A stretch of DNA of 64,000 nt. Source: Ophiura sarsii. Lineage: Eukaryota > Echinodermata > Ophiuroidea > Amphilepidida > Ophiuridae. Below, piece by piece: positions 22,940 to 34,000 of this stretch. The stretch is taken from contig CM069449.1 of assembly GCA_035610835.1 (NCBI GenBank), positions 10,683,855-10,747,854 on the forward strand, given 5' to 3'. The notes beneath the pieces are model-generated. The model ran no database searches and had not been told where the DNA came from. It saw only the letters and a list, made by a program, of their open reading frames with translations. The position numbers were made by a program, and so were the translations under genes. Within the stretch, counting starts at the first letter, position 1. Each line of letters starts with the position of its first letter.

Positions 22940-23035
22940 TACTGAGATCGAACTTACGATTCAATGGTATCTATATCAATATGAGTGTTCATTGTAAATC
23001 CGCTGCCCTACCAACTGAGCTAACCGGTAAACAGC
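22940..23035 (-). pseudogene. tRNA-like relic with long interior
   Basis: The minus strand has GTTAGCTCAGTTGGTAGGGC (A box) and AAGTTCGATCTC (B box), but these are further apart than in a mature tRNA. This could be a relic with an insertion, or a SINE head. Confidence 0.4.
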
Positions 23036-23282
23036 AATTTCTTGTCATGCGCATTCAAATATATGGATAGGTTCACATGATTTTAAAAAAAAATGATAAC
23101 ACAATAATAGGTCTTATGAATAACAAAGCCCCTCCCCCAAGAAAAATAAATAAAAAATATTAAAAAATAACAAAACGAAAACGTTAACAAAACAAAACAA
23201 ACCAAAACAGAGAAATTGGAGACACAGAGAGAAAAATAAGAAGAAAAGGGAAAAAACAGACAGAGAAGAAATAATGATTGGT

Positions 23283-23342
23283 TGAGGAATTGAACCCGGG
23301 ATTGAGCGCTAGAGCGTGGCCACTATGCTACACTAGACTATT
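23283..23342 (-). pseudogene. tRNA-like relic
   Basis: The minus strand has TAGTGTAGCATAGTGGCCACG followed by CCCGGGTTCAATTCC, an excellent B box with a weak A box. No complete cloverleaf can be drawn. Confidence 0.4.
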
Positions 23343-23524
23343 ACAATTTTGGCAAAGTCGTTGATAAATATATATTTAGTATGGAGTTATTCAAGCATCA
23401 CATTTCTTATGCGTTGCTGATCCCCAAACTTTGTTTTCAAAATTAAAATAATGAAGCGATTAACATTTTAAAAAATGGGAATTGTTCTTTAGGATTTCAG
23501 CTTCTTGCCGGTGCTGTGCAATCA

Positions 23525-23636
23525 TTTGACGCTCAATTCTCATAGCCCTAGTGAACGCAATACTGAAGCGATTACAGAATCGCTTCAGTATTGCGTTCAC
23601 TCGGGCTATGAGAATTGAGCGTCAAATGTCGCAAGT
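23525..23636. repeat. Near-perfect 110-bp hairpin
   Basis: TTTGACGCTCAATTCTCATA followed by GCGTTCAC-type arms folds back on itself around GAAGCGATTACAGAATCGCTTC, with one mismatch seen (CCTAG against CTCGGG). It is a likely short foldback element. Confidence 0.75.
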
Positions 23637-24631
23637 TGTATGGTGGTTTCATGTTCCAAAGGGTTACAGGCCAAATGCAATGCGATGTGACAGTTGACAA
23701 CCAGCAAAGACCATTATATTCTATTGATAGGGAACATTGTATCGAAAATTGAAGAAAGGACAAAAGTCGGAAACAATATCCTCTCTAAACTAATGACTTG
23801 GATTGTATATTGTATAATACATAAGTATGATATTGTATAATACTTCCAAACACGATGGTCAATATATTACGCCCCTCCGTCATCACCCATCCATTATACA
23901 AATATGTTACTTGACCTATCGCCAAAATGTTTTCAGCATTGATTTCAATGGAATGAAGGGGGAAATGGGCTACTTTCACAAGATCATGGCAATACTGCGC
24001 CGAACAATAGATGAATAGAGTGAGAGTAAACAACATGCCACACTCGTGATGGAGCGGTAGCTTAATTCATATGTCTAGACGACCAGATACATTGATCGAC
24101 GGTGAACGTAAACATTTTACGATCGGATTTAAAAAGCTTATAGTATTTCTTAAAGAATATAACACAACCTTCCTCGCGCTTTCATCTGTCTGCTTCACTA
24201 ATTGAGCCATCGAGAGTACTACAATAGTTCTATTGTTAACGCCAGATAAGTAGAGAGGCTCTAGTTAATCACCGATCTTTTCCCGATGCTTTTAACAATA
24301 GAAAAAAATACCGTTGTAATACCGGGGTAAAATCGGTAGAAAAACGCTATAAAATCACTTGAGAGTTTGGATATGGCCCCTAATGGGCAAACCTGGGCCC
24401 ACTGTAAAAGTGAAGGTGTGCATAGACCACAAGGAGTCTACCTACTCAGAAAAATAAATCAAAAAGTGTGCTGCTGTCAGTTTTTCGAAAAGGTCAGATC
24501 ACCCCTAGATATCTAATGGTGCATTACTAAACGTGATTCATATAAAAACTTGATAGAATTTGATAACGTTATCGTATATCCAAGATAATGGTATTTAGTA
24601 CGTTGTCTGAGGCTGTTTCCGTGTGCATTAA

Positions 24632-25018
24632 AATAAATGACGTTCACGTTGAAACCGCAACGAAAAAACTCTTTTTTACAGTGTGGCCTAGGCTCAAAAG
24701 GCTGTATCTAAAATGTGCCCCCCGATTTGCTTTTGGGGATATTATATCACATTTTGAGTTACGTATAATGTTTTTTTTCGAACTAATCAATCCGCGACAC
24801 ATTTAACGGAATAAATGACGTTCACGTTGAAACCGCAAAGAAAAAACTCTTTTTCACAGCGTGGCCTAGGCTCAAAAGGCTGAATCTAAAATGTGCCCCC
24901 CGATTTGCTTTTTGGGATATTATATCACATTTTGAGTTACGTATAATGTTTTTTTATCGAACTAATCAATCCGCGACACATTTGACGGAATAAATGACGT
25001 TCGCGTTGAAACCGCAAC
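24632..25018 (+). repeat. Tandem repeat, unit about 179 bp, 2.2 copies
   Basis: AATAAATGACGTTCACGTTG begins units at 24632 and 24810, and a partial third unit starts at 24989 with one change (TTCGCG). The unit also holds GGCCTAGGCTCAAAAGGCTG and AATCCGCGACACATTT. Confidence 0.9.
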
Positions 25019-25124
25019 ATAAAAACACTAAATCTGAAAGCGCATCTTAATTTAAAAAAAATATGATAACAATGATGGATTTTAGCAAGTTTTTAAACCT
25101 AAACAATTAATTAGAACCACTTAA

Positions 25125-25498
25125 AGGTATATTATGTGATCTTTCCAGGGAACGCCCTCAACATCGAAAAAAAAATTGAAAGAAGATTTTCTTGCAGATT
25201 TACATTTCTGATCATATATCGTACATACATTCCAAGTTACAGGGCGATACGATTCTTAATTACTTCAAAATCATGATTTTAGAGTGAAAATAAACTGTCG
25301 GATAACTCCGACAGTTTATATTTTTACTCTAAATTCACTCTAAAACCATGATTTTGAGGTAATTAGGAATCGTATCGCTCTGTAACTTGGAATGTATGTA
25401 TGATTTATGATCAGAAATGTAAATCTGCAAGAAAATCTACTTTCTAAAAAAAATAATGAATAGAGGGCGCTATCTGGAAAAGATCACATAATATGCCT
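25125..25498. mobile_element. TTAA-flanked hairpin MITE (Kolobok-like)
   Basis: The 374-bp palindrome has arms AGGTATATTATGTGATCTTT and its inverse, with a central GTCGGATAACTCCGAC stem-loop. TTAA flanks both sides (25121-25124, 25499-25502). The purine-starting ends fit Kolobok; the family is tentative. Confidence 0.75.
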
Positions 25499-25509
25499 TT
25501 AATAGTAAA

Positions 25510-27120
25510 ATCGGGCTTGTATGAATGGCCACCGTCACATATAAATAGCTAAACACTGAGTAAATGAACAAAGAACATAAGAAAATGGATCTAGCAGTGA
25601 TAAAATGTTTTTAAAAGTCCCCCGTCCTAACTGGTGCATATCCCTTTTATCTATAATCCTTGGTTACGCAGCTTGCACGGGAAGCTTTACCGATATATCG
25701 ATTAGGGATTTACAGAAATATCTGCTGCCCTCTGTTGTTGTAGATTAATTATAAATCGGACAATTTACACGCGATCAAACAGCCGTGAACAATGGATAGT
25801 TTGGGGTATCTCCGACGTATAGTTATCGAGTTACAATCCGAAAACCAGTATAAGAGGTCAAAGGTCAAGTTTAACTCATACAAGTTTAACTCATACAGAG
25901 GGTCAACTTTACAAAATACTCCAATTTCAATGAAAATGGTCTCAAATTAACCGGCTTGACATTTCCAACCATAACCAGAACAGAACAGAATTGTTCCACA
26001 TCTACAAGCATCCATTTGTAATTTTAGGTCAACGGTCACATACATATTCTACATAGGGTCTATATTGGGCCTGAAATTACTAATCACTTATTTGGTTTGT
26101 CTGATGGTCTAGGTCATCGCTGTGAAGAGTAACTGAGGGCCTCTTTCATGCAGACGACGGTGGACACGCAAAACCTAAATTTTGAATTCGTATTGAATGT
26201 TAATCTTATAATTTTGACAAATTCGTCATGATTAGAAGATTTTTTTCCCAATCCAAAATCGTTGGAGTTGGCTAACCATTTCCATTGTAAATGCTATTTT
26301 TTAAATTATTTTCATCGTTAACCGGGCGATGACTTAAAAATATTTCAAAATGTTGCACTCCCGTTGCCATATTGGGTCGTCCGAGACACGTGGCCAACGT
26401 CGTCTGTTTTCATGCACACGGAACCCGCTTCAGACAACGTACTAATTATCCATTCCATGCAGACGACTGACAAATCACGGGATCATTGCATGTCCCACTT
26501 GAACTTTAATGTTTTATTTCTGGGTTCGTCCGTCCATTTTATAGATAAGAAAACCACAGCTAGGTGCTACAGTCTTGTCTAACACGCCCAATTCAACTTA
26601 ACAATTTGGCATGAGCAGTAAACGTAACAGACTAATTTTGAACCCCCAAACAAACAAAAAATTAAATATATTTTTTATATTCATACAACAACAAAAAAGG
26701 TTTCGCATTTGTTGACGCAATGTGCTAACAGAACAATAGGTCATTGGGTACTTTTTTAAACTTTTAATATTTTTGTAATAAATAATCAAATATTAACAAA
26801 TCATGGTACAATAGTCGTTGTTGATGGTCTAACAAGTTTTTCGTTCGGGTTTGACACACAAGGGTTACTAAAATCTAACAACAAATTTATTGTATGAAAC
26901 ACTCGCTTCTCTTGCAAATAAAACGGGTTATATGGCAACACCCAACCGATGATATAATATGATATTATTAGAAAAATAATTATGTACATATTTCATATTT
27001 CAATGGAGCTGTACACAAACAAGCTCTTTGAAAACATTAGTCCACAATGTGAGAAAATATGAAGTAACAATGTCAAGAATCAAGGATTATTTCGACTGAT
27101 ATGATACTTTTATAGTCAAT
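25510..27120. other. Region upstream of the plus-strand gene, no gene seen
   Basis: No coding sequence is recognisable. The promoter of the plus-strand gene should lie near 27120, but no core element could be fixed. Confidence 0.35.
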
Positions 27121-27217
27121 ATGGCGAATTATTTGTTTCCTCATCAGCGACTACTTTGCATACAATTTACACTGCTTTTGATACCCTTTACCACGGGTAT
27201 TGCCACGCCAGGTTCAG
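27121..27217 (+). CDS. First coding exon (signal peptide) of plus-strand Calx-beta/EGF/LDLa gene
   Basis: ATG at 27121 starts MANYLFPHQRLLCIQFTLLL, followed by IPFTTGIATPGS, and ends at TCAG/GTAAGT (GT at 27218). The exon is 97 bp and ends in phase 1. The CIQFTLLLIPF core after a short polar and basic N-terminus is a typical secretion signal, with cleavage plausible near TGIA/TPG. The phase matches the next recognised exon, the Calx-beta exon at 30932, so it is the best candidate for the 5' end of that gene. The transcript link is inferred from strand, phase and order only. Confidence 0.6.
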
Positions 27218-27622
27218 GTAAGTTCAGTTGAAACAATTGACAACCTTAAACATGGATTCATAGCGTATCACAAACATTTTAATTGCATTCTAAATTTCTC
27301 TTAACAGGCTTGACGAGAATCGTAGAGCTACTAAGAAAAACAATTCATGGCGAAAGTTCACCCCCTCTCATTGCTTGGATACAATCTTGAGCAGTAGCGT
27401 ATCCAGGACTGTTTTGATTAACACAATGTCAAAGGTGACAATCAACTCTGGACCAATCAGAGTGAACGATGGCCTAACAAATTAATGCAATATAAAATAC
27501 CCCAGCAACAGTTATTAGTGGGAGGTCTACTAGACAGCTAACAATTCATGATAATGACACTTAACATGAAACAATAGCAATTGATGAACAAAGCAAGGAT
27601 AATCTATATACGCTCGTATATA

Positions 27623-29126
27623 CACTGTAATTTTTTTTAATCCATATGGAGTAAAATCTTACTTCATTTAGTAGTAAAAAGGTGATTAGTCCATTCGCCG
27701 AGTAAATTTTACTACGGCATGTTGGAGTAACAAATTCCTCATTATGCAGATTACAAATTACTGGTTTGGAGTAACAATTACTCCCTAATATGGAGCAAAA
27801 TAATTTACTCCGAAAAAGCCTAATCCCCCTTTTTACTCCTCTCGGTGGTAATATTTACTCTTTCGTGGAAGAGTAAATTTTTACTCCTTATTTGAGTAAA
27901 ATGTTGATCTCAGAAAGGAGTAAAATAGTTTACTCCAAAAAGGCTAATAACATTGTTTACTCCTCTGGATGGTAATATTTACTCTTCCATAGCATTTTTT
28001 ACTCCTTATTTGAGTAACATTTTCATCTCAGAAAGGAGTAAAGTAAAAGGTTGGAATAAATTATTCCACAGTTTTCTGGTAAGTATTATACAAAATTAGT
28101 ATTAGTATTTAGTAATCGATCAAAAGGCGCCACGAGTAGGCACGCGCATTATTTCCTGCAATAAGTAGAATACGCGGTTACGTCACTGTCTCGTTTTGGG
28201 TAAATATACTATAGGCCAGTGGCGTAGCTAGGATTTTTTTCAGGGGGGGCAAGATTTCTAAAATTTTCGTAAAAGGTTGCCCCCCAAAAAAATTCTAGTC
28301 ACTTACCTCGTGAATTTCACGTAAGTGTGGGGGGGGGGGGGGGCTCAAAAAATTTCGCACAGTCCAAAAATATCGCACAGTAAATGTACTACATTTACAA
28401 TTTTGCCTTCTATTTGCCTAATAACCTCGGTCTTTTGTCTCAATTTTTTCCTATTTCCTTTTTTTCTCACTTTTTTTTTTTAGAGGGGTGGGGGCGGGGG
28501 CTCAAATTGGATTTTTTCGTCAGGGGGGGGGGGGAATTTCCCCCCCCCTGCGCTACGCCACTGCTATAGGCAATACACACAACACATTGCCACCCAACTC
28601 CCACATAGCCCACAGTCATCCGTATCTCAATGGACGTTTTGCATGTTTGACGATGATGTGACTACACATTTTACATGAGCTATCGATATCATAGACATAG
28701 ACATATAAGCTATAAGCTCTAAGCTCGATTACTAAATATTAATAATAATTGTGTATAATACTTACCAGAAAACTGTGGAATAATTGATTCCAATCCCCAG
28801 CTGACAAGCCTTTGCTTCACCACTTCGTCCGCCATGACCAGTCTAGCTACGTATCATCATGATCATCGGAGTAAAATTCACACGAATACGGATTTAAAAT
28901 TGCACCGGAATGAGCCAAAACAGGCATACAGCTCTCTGTGGGAGTAAATGTTACTCCTTTGTTGATTAATGACTGCACGTCGCTGCACGTGGTAATTTTA
29001 CTTTGCGAAAGATGAAGGGAAATCAGAGATTTTACTCTTCGTGGAGTCAAAAATTACTCTTTTTTCTTACTCCTGTCCGTTACTCCCCACAAGTTTACTC
29101 CCTTAACTGTCGTGTTTTTAACAGTG
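27623..29126. mobile_element. Foldback element of AGTAAA motifs, interrupted by a hAT-like MITE
   Basis: The left end CACTGTAATTTTTTTTAATC and the right end CGTGTTTTTAACAGTG define a 1.5-kb element. Its halves are inverted: CACAGTTTTCTGGTAAGTAT at about 28069 is matched by ATACTTACCAGAAAACTGTG at about 28760. The body repeats GAGTAAA/TTTACTC on both strands. A hAT-like MITE lies between the halves (28217..28563). It is in the first intron of the plus-strand gene. Confidence 0.6.
28217..28563 (+). mobile_element. hAT-like MITE, best-preserved CAGTGGCGTAGC copy
   Basis: The 347-bp element has ends CAGTGGCGTAGCTAGG and GCGCTACGCCACTG, flanked by perfect 8-bp direct repeats CTATAGGC (28209..28216, 28564..28571). 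It contains two poly(G) runs (28329-28342 and about 28525-28534) and a poly(C) run. It has no coding capacity. It serves as the reference for the other copies in the window. Confidence 0.92.
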
Positions 29127-29784
29127 ATATGGCAAATGAATATCTTAACACTTTCCATGCTGCAGGCAGTTGCAGACGACATTTCCAAATTTCACAAAAT
29201 GTTTGAAAAATGTCAAAATTATTGAATTTCATTACCATATTGGAATCACCGTGTAAAATGAATTGAAATGAGTATACATATGCTTAGTATTGGTTCAGTA
29301 AATCTTGAGATGGACCTTGAAAGTTATGATCTATGCATCGAGAAAATGAAAATGTTGTGGAATCTGTAACGATAATGGCATTACAGGTCTTCCACAAACC
29401 CTACTAGGTCTATTTGGACGTAGTGACATGATATTTCACAGAAATGCACTGCAATCCAAAAGCAATCGAAAGAGGTTTTAAAAACCTCGTACGTTTATCA
29501 TTAATCTTTGATTAAGTTCATCTTAATTGTTGATAGACATCTGTGATTTGATTTCGTTGCAGACAAATCCAATAAATAGTGAATAGATTACTCACATTTT
29601 TTACGTTTCACTTCTAAGCTAGCAGCTTCGTCAGACTGGCAACTCTGTCTAGTGGCAACAGGAACATTGGATTTCCTGTTGCTAGATGAAGATGACGCCG
29701 TCGGAGAGGGCGTATCTTCGACGAGGGATCGTAGATGTTGGGCAGTGTGGAAGCCCCTCATCTTTGTTGAGTTTGTATTTTGTG

Positions 29785-30846
29785 CACTGAAAAATAATTT
29801 GGTGTCATTTTGACACTAAAACAAGTGTCAAAAAATGGGTCGTCAGTTGGCCACCTAAAGGTGTCAAATTGACACCATTATGAGTGTAAAATATGACACA
29901 TTTGAGTGTCATATTCATTTTGATACCTAGGGTGGTTACTTGAGGACCCATTTTCGAAAAATGTCATTACACCCCAAATGGGGTGTAAAATTGACTCTCT
30001 TAGGTGTCATATTGAGATACATTTACACCCTAATTGGGGTGTAATTTTTAGAAATGGGAAAATGGGTATTTGTCACCTCTAGCACATGTTTACGAGCCGG
30101 TAAGACTGGTAAATACCGATCTGCTCCATTTCCAGACATTTTTGATAATAATTATGATACAAATAGCGTAATGTCAGACGTCCGTATGAACCACTGAGCC
30201 AGATGAATCGGGCTATACGTGTATGTAATGTTGCACGTATCATCGTATGCATGCATGACGAACACACACATAGTACTAGTAGGTCCATGCACTGACACAC
30301 AGTCCAAAATGAGTCCTGACTCAACAGTCTTTGACTATGAAATTGTAATTTATTTCATCAGTTAGTTGGCGCAATATTAAACAACATGAACAAGGCTTAC
30401 ATTACGCTAATTGTATCATAATTATTATCAAAAATGTATGGAAATGGAGCAGATCGGTACTTACCAGTCTTACCGGCTCGTAACATGCAGACAAAATGGC
30501 GACGAGAAAACGCATGCGTTGATAAGTTGATAGACGCCCAATTTGGTGTCAGAATTACACCAATTGGTGTCATGCTGCTTCGACACCTCTAAAAACCGTC
30601 AGCTTTCCCGCCAATTATTGACGCCCTTGGAGTTATTTCAATTAATCTGACACCAGTTTTGGTGTAAATCACTAAATGATCACTGAAAGGTGTCCGTCGG
30701 ACACTTAACGGTGTCACCGTAAATTATGTGCAAACCCATATCATTGACAATTACACCAATTTTGGAGTCAAAATAACACCTTTGTAAGTGTCATTTACAG
30801 TTGACTCCAAGAAGGTGTCGCTGTGACACCAGTTTATTTTTCAGTG
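29785..30846. mobile_element. Foldback element of GTGTCA motifs with nested hairpin
   Basis: The ends CACTGAAAAATAATTTGGTG and GTTTATTTTTCAGTG bound 1062 bp packed with GGTGTCA/TGACACC words on both strands. A second palindromic element (30086..30488) is inserted inside. It lies in the intron before the Calx-beta exon and is absent from the corresponding part of the duplicated copy at 57.2-57.7 kb. Confidence 0.65.
30086..30488. mobile_element. Nested foldback element, ACGAGCCGGTAAGACTGG arms
   Basis: Arms of about 80 bp (ACGAGCCGGTAAGACTGG, CGATCTGCTCCATTTCCA and ATAATAATTATGATACAA) are mirrored near 30410-30483. The target duplication is not clear. Confidence 0.65.
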
Positions 30847-30931
30847 TGCCCAGAGTTTCACGACTGTGCTTAGTATATATGGCACATTATTAAGTAATAG
30901 TTTAAGACAGTCTTATTATCATTGCATATAG

Positions 30932-31054
30932 ATGCGGCCAGTGAGTGCATCGTTACCTTAAGCACAAGTTTTGTCGATGTCTTCGAAGGAAACGGTTATT
31001 TGGAATTGACAATATATAGGACAGGCAGACTTGTCAATATGTCTTGTGGCTTTG
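30932..31054 (+). CDS. Calx-beta domain, first exon (module 1)
   Basis: This is a 123-bp phase-1/phase-1 exon between acceptor GCATATAG (AG ends at 30931) and donor GTAAAT (31055). It encodes AASECIVTLSTSFVDVFEGN, then GYLELTIYRTG and SCGF, which is the N-terminal part of a Calx-beta domain: the beta-strand with a V-x-E-G-x-G turn and the LTIYRTG strand. Calx-beta modules bind calcium in Na/Ca exchangers and occur as extracellular repeats in large adhesion proteins. The domain is completed by the exon at 32005. A near-identical exon in the same orientation is at 57765, inside a local duplication. Confidence 0.75.
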
Positions 31055-31101
31055 GTAAATACCTCTACATGTATTAACAGAAAATTAGTAATATTGTAAG
31101 T

Positions 31102-31200
31102 CAGTGGCGTAGCAAAGGGTCGATGGCGATCCGAGCAAAGATAATAGATTTCGGCACAAAACCGGGACAAATTCCTGTTATTTCCTACGCTTCGCCATTG
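31102..31200 (+). mobile_element. hAT-like MITE remnant (copy in first duplicate)
   Basis: CAGTGGCGTAGCAAAGG at the left and TACGCTTCGCCATTG at the right are family termini, 99 bp apart. The corresponding remnant at 57935..58111 is longer, so this copy has an internal deletion. No target duplication is clear. Confidence 0.55.
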
Positions 31201-32004
31201 AATAACAACGTAATATATTGTTCACGTACTTCTTTGTGACCATGATGACCCATTCGCTTATCACGAACAAGAAAGAAACGGCAATACTAATTTAATAAAA
31301 ACATCAGTAGCTTGTCACATTTCACTATTAAATATATGACGATGACGAAATATAAAAAAAACAAAAAAACTGTTCATCTCACGACCAAACCCTGTCACGG
31401 TAATGCATTAGTCATGTTTATGACGCCCTATATGAGCCCCGGAAAAGGTGGGTCACTTTCTCATGTACCATGACACACCCCGTGTCTCAAATATGACGGA
31501 CCTTTGCCATATAATGACGGTATCCTTAGTCAATTGTGTGACGCACCATTAATGGATTCTAATGGACCATGACTGTATCAAATGGTGCACCTCAGTGTCC
31601 CGTCATACATCATTGTTGACTGAACTGAATATAAAGGGGTAAAAAAAAAGTAAGTCCCCCCTAAAATTACTTTATTTGACCACTTTATATGTGTGAAATG
31701 TTTTCAGATCTCTGTAGAAAAAACAATACAAACAATGATTGAAAGAGAAGTTGGCCGACTATATCTTTATATAAACATCTAAATTTCACTCTTTCCCCGT
31801 TATTTTCGTGATTATTTTCAATTGCTTTACCATGTCCGATTTTATTCAAGTTGTATACATCCGTAGCTATCCTGTATTTATGATATGATATCCTTGCATG
31901 ATATTCATGACCACATCTTCATTTTCACAACACTGTTCGACAGCCCACTACTTTCGAAGGTTGGTCAGTATTTAATCCTCGGTGTTTGTCCACCCCCTTT
32001 TCAG

Positions 32005-32253
32005 AATTGTTTACTTCGTCGTTATCAGCTGATTCGTCGGACTATACGATAACGACACCAATCCTGGAATTCGAACCCGGTGAACATTGTGAAGATGAAA
32101 TACAAACATGGGTACAGATTTGGGATGATACTGTAGCGGAACCACCGGAAACCTTTAACGTCACTGTAGGTCCACATTGGTACTATCCCGGTGTGACTTT
32201 CGGCAATACAACCACTATTAATATAACGATCTGGGATGATGACGGTGAATTCG
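32005..32253 (+). CDS. Calx-beta domain, second exon (module 1)
   Basis: This 249-bp exon (83 codons) has acceptor CCCCCTTTTCAG (ends at 32004) and donor GTAAGA (32254), phase 1 at both ends. It encodes DYTITTPILEFEPGEHCEDE, then VQIWDDTVAEPPETFNVTV and TTTINITIWDDDGEF. The F-x-P-G-E turn, the DD near E-P-P-E-T-F and the final I-x-D-D-D are Calx-beta hallmarks and the likely calcium ligands. Two N-x-T glycosylation sites (NVT, NIT) fit an extracellular position. The duplicated partner at 58858 is lost in an assembly gap after eight bases. Confidence 0.82.
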
Positions 32254-33242
32254 GTAAGATTCAATGGCTAAATGCCGCCACTATAACTTGTATAGTAGGG
32301 GTGGGCAACCTACGGCCCGCCAGTGGGTTTTTTGTGGCCCGCGAGATGTACCAAGAAAAGAAGAAAAAATATATATACAGTCCTCAAAATAAGTAACTGA
32401 CCAGGTAAAATATGCTCTCAACTCCAAGACTATAACTCCTGCGTAAAAATATTAGACAATAAAGTTGTAAGGAAATTTCTTGTCTTTAATTTGAGATATT
32501 ACACGTGAAGATTGAATGAATATTAACTCAGTTATGTGCCCTAAACCAAAACAAAGTCCGTTTTTCATTTTAACATTTCGTTCGTCTACACGCAGTCTAG
32601 GACTAGTAACAGGCAGATTATTGATTAACTTGTAGCAACAACTCACTGGTCGATAGTAACACGGGGATTGGGGATGCATCAATTGATCAATGCAACCCAT
32701 ACACATACCTGTCACACTGTCCCGCGTGTTCAAATCCCAAGTGTTAAAATGTAAACTGCACTTTGTTTGATCCTTTTCAATGTCGCATTCTTAATTATTA
32801 ACCGATCTCAATGAATAATGTATAAGAGAAATTTCTTTACAACTTTATTATTTAATATTTTTATGTAGGAGCTATAGTTTTGGAGTTAAAGGCCTTTCCG
32901 GGACTCACGTGTTTGCCCTGGGCAAAAGTCACATGACTCGCTACATACCCGAAACTCCGCGTACACATAATATAAACCCATGATGCAATACCGAAGTGAG
33001 ACCGGCTACAAACAGCAAATATGAACGAAATCCATGTCTAGAAATGTTTCAAAAAGTCAGTCTATTCATGTCAATGAAACCAGGGTTACAATATAAAGCA
33101 GCTTCGAATCAATTTTTGGACGAGAACCCCATCTTAAAAACATACAAAAACTATTAATATAAAGCATTTTAACTTCCGATTTATGGAATAATGTTCACGA
33201 AGGATATTTCAATGTATTTCTGTTGTCATATTGTTATATAGT

Positions 33243-33318
33243 GCGCCATTGGCTCAATCAGTAGCGCATCCGACTTGAGATCGAAAGGCCTGTGGTTCGA
33301 ATCCCACCGGGAACCTAT
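33243..33318 (+). pseudogene. tRNA-like relic
   Basis: TGGCTCAATCAGTAGCGCATCC (A-box region) is followed by CTTGAGA (anticodon-loop-like) and GTGGTTCGAATCCCACC (T arm with B box). The T stem lacks a base and the acceptor ends do not pair, so this is probably a pseudogene. Confidence 0.5.
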
Positions 33319-33870
33319 TTATTCCGTCAGTATCATATTACATTTAGCAATGTTGGTTTTGTTTTAATCGTTCCCCCATAATCTTTGTGGATCCACACGA
33401 AACTTTTCACTTTATTTGGAATGATTGTCTGACAAATTCAATGAGCTTTTAATTTGAATGTAGGCCTACTTACTTTTACTTGTTGAGCGTTGCGTAAATT
33501 GAATTATTAAGACCACAATAAGCTTTACAATTATGAACAAGTCAATGGTCCTTGAATCGATATTCTTATTTTCCGTGTACTAAGTACGGTCATACTCTTA
33601 TATCAACACTATTATCTGTTTCAGCTTCGTTGAAATACCGGGCGTGGAATCATCATTTTGTATCTAAATTATTTGTGCGGTTCACGGGTTTCGCGGTTGC
33701 AAGGCGAATATCCAAAGCACCAGTTGGAAATTGGATTCAGACAAAAATGAGAATGACATCTGAAGCGTTTTATCAGCTGAGACAACAATGTTTTGACATT
33801 AAAAATGAAAACCTCCTTTGTATTATGAATGAAAGACACATTGTAGTATTATACAGATACGACATGGTAT

Positions 33871-34000
33871 AGAGGGAAGTAGTGTGAATTACTGGCCCCG
33901 AGGTGTTGGATGAGTGCGTCTACTTCCCGACGCTTAGCGGAGGGAAGTAGACGCACTCATCCAACACCGAGGGGCCAGTTATAATTCACACTTCTTCCCG
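33871..34000. repeat. Hairpin with arms of about 58 bp
   Basis: GGGAAGTAGTGTGAATTACTGG, together with GGATGAGTGCGTCTACTTCCC, folds onto its inverse across a loop of about 13 bases (GACGCTTAGCGGA). Weaker pairing continues outwards to about 33855 and 34015. Confidence 0.75.

Larger units (their letters stand above)
19680..24376. repeat. 4.7-kb segment bounded by inverted arms of about 210 bp
   Basis: The left arm 19680..19885 and right arm 24159..24376 are near-identical inverted repeats (for example CTCAAGTGATTTTATAGCG, GTTAACAATAGAACTATTGT and GCGCGAGGAAGGTTGTGTT on the left). The interior has no convincing coding sequence. It does contain three tRNA-like relics (20.7, 23.0 and 23.3 kb) and a long hairpin at 23525..23636. 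It may be a large non-autonomous foldback element or an inverted duplication. Confidence 0.65.
29617..32012 (+). repeat. Local duplication, copy 1 (contains Calx-beta module 1)
   Basis: 29630-29758 matches 57148-57266 and 30880-32012 matches 57690-58865 in the same orientation, including both introns around the Calx-beta exon. Shared non-coding blocks include CTATATGAGCCCCGGAAAAG and GACACACCCCGTGTCTCAAA. Copy 1 additionally carries the GTGTCA foldback element. Confidence 0.9.

Noticed and set aside
32298..32345. AGGGGTGGGCAACC with GGCCCGC, like a hAT terminus
   Set aside because: Only one end was seen and no 8-bp direct repeat or partner end could be found.
33552..33872. 106-codon plus-strand frame after a TTTCAG acceptor-like site
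   Set aside because: No domain, Cys pattern or matching donor was found, and it lies inside the inverted-repeat-bounded segment.
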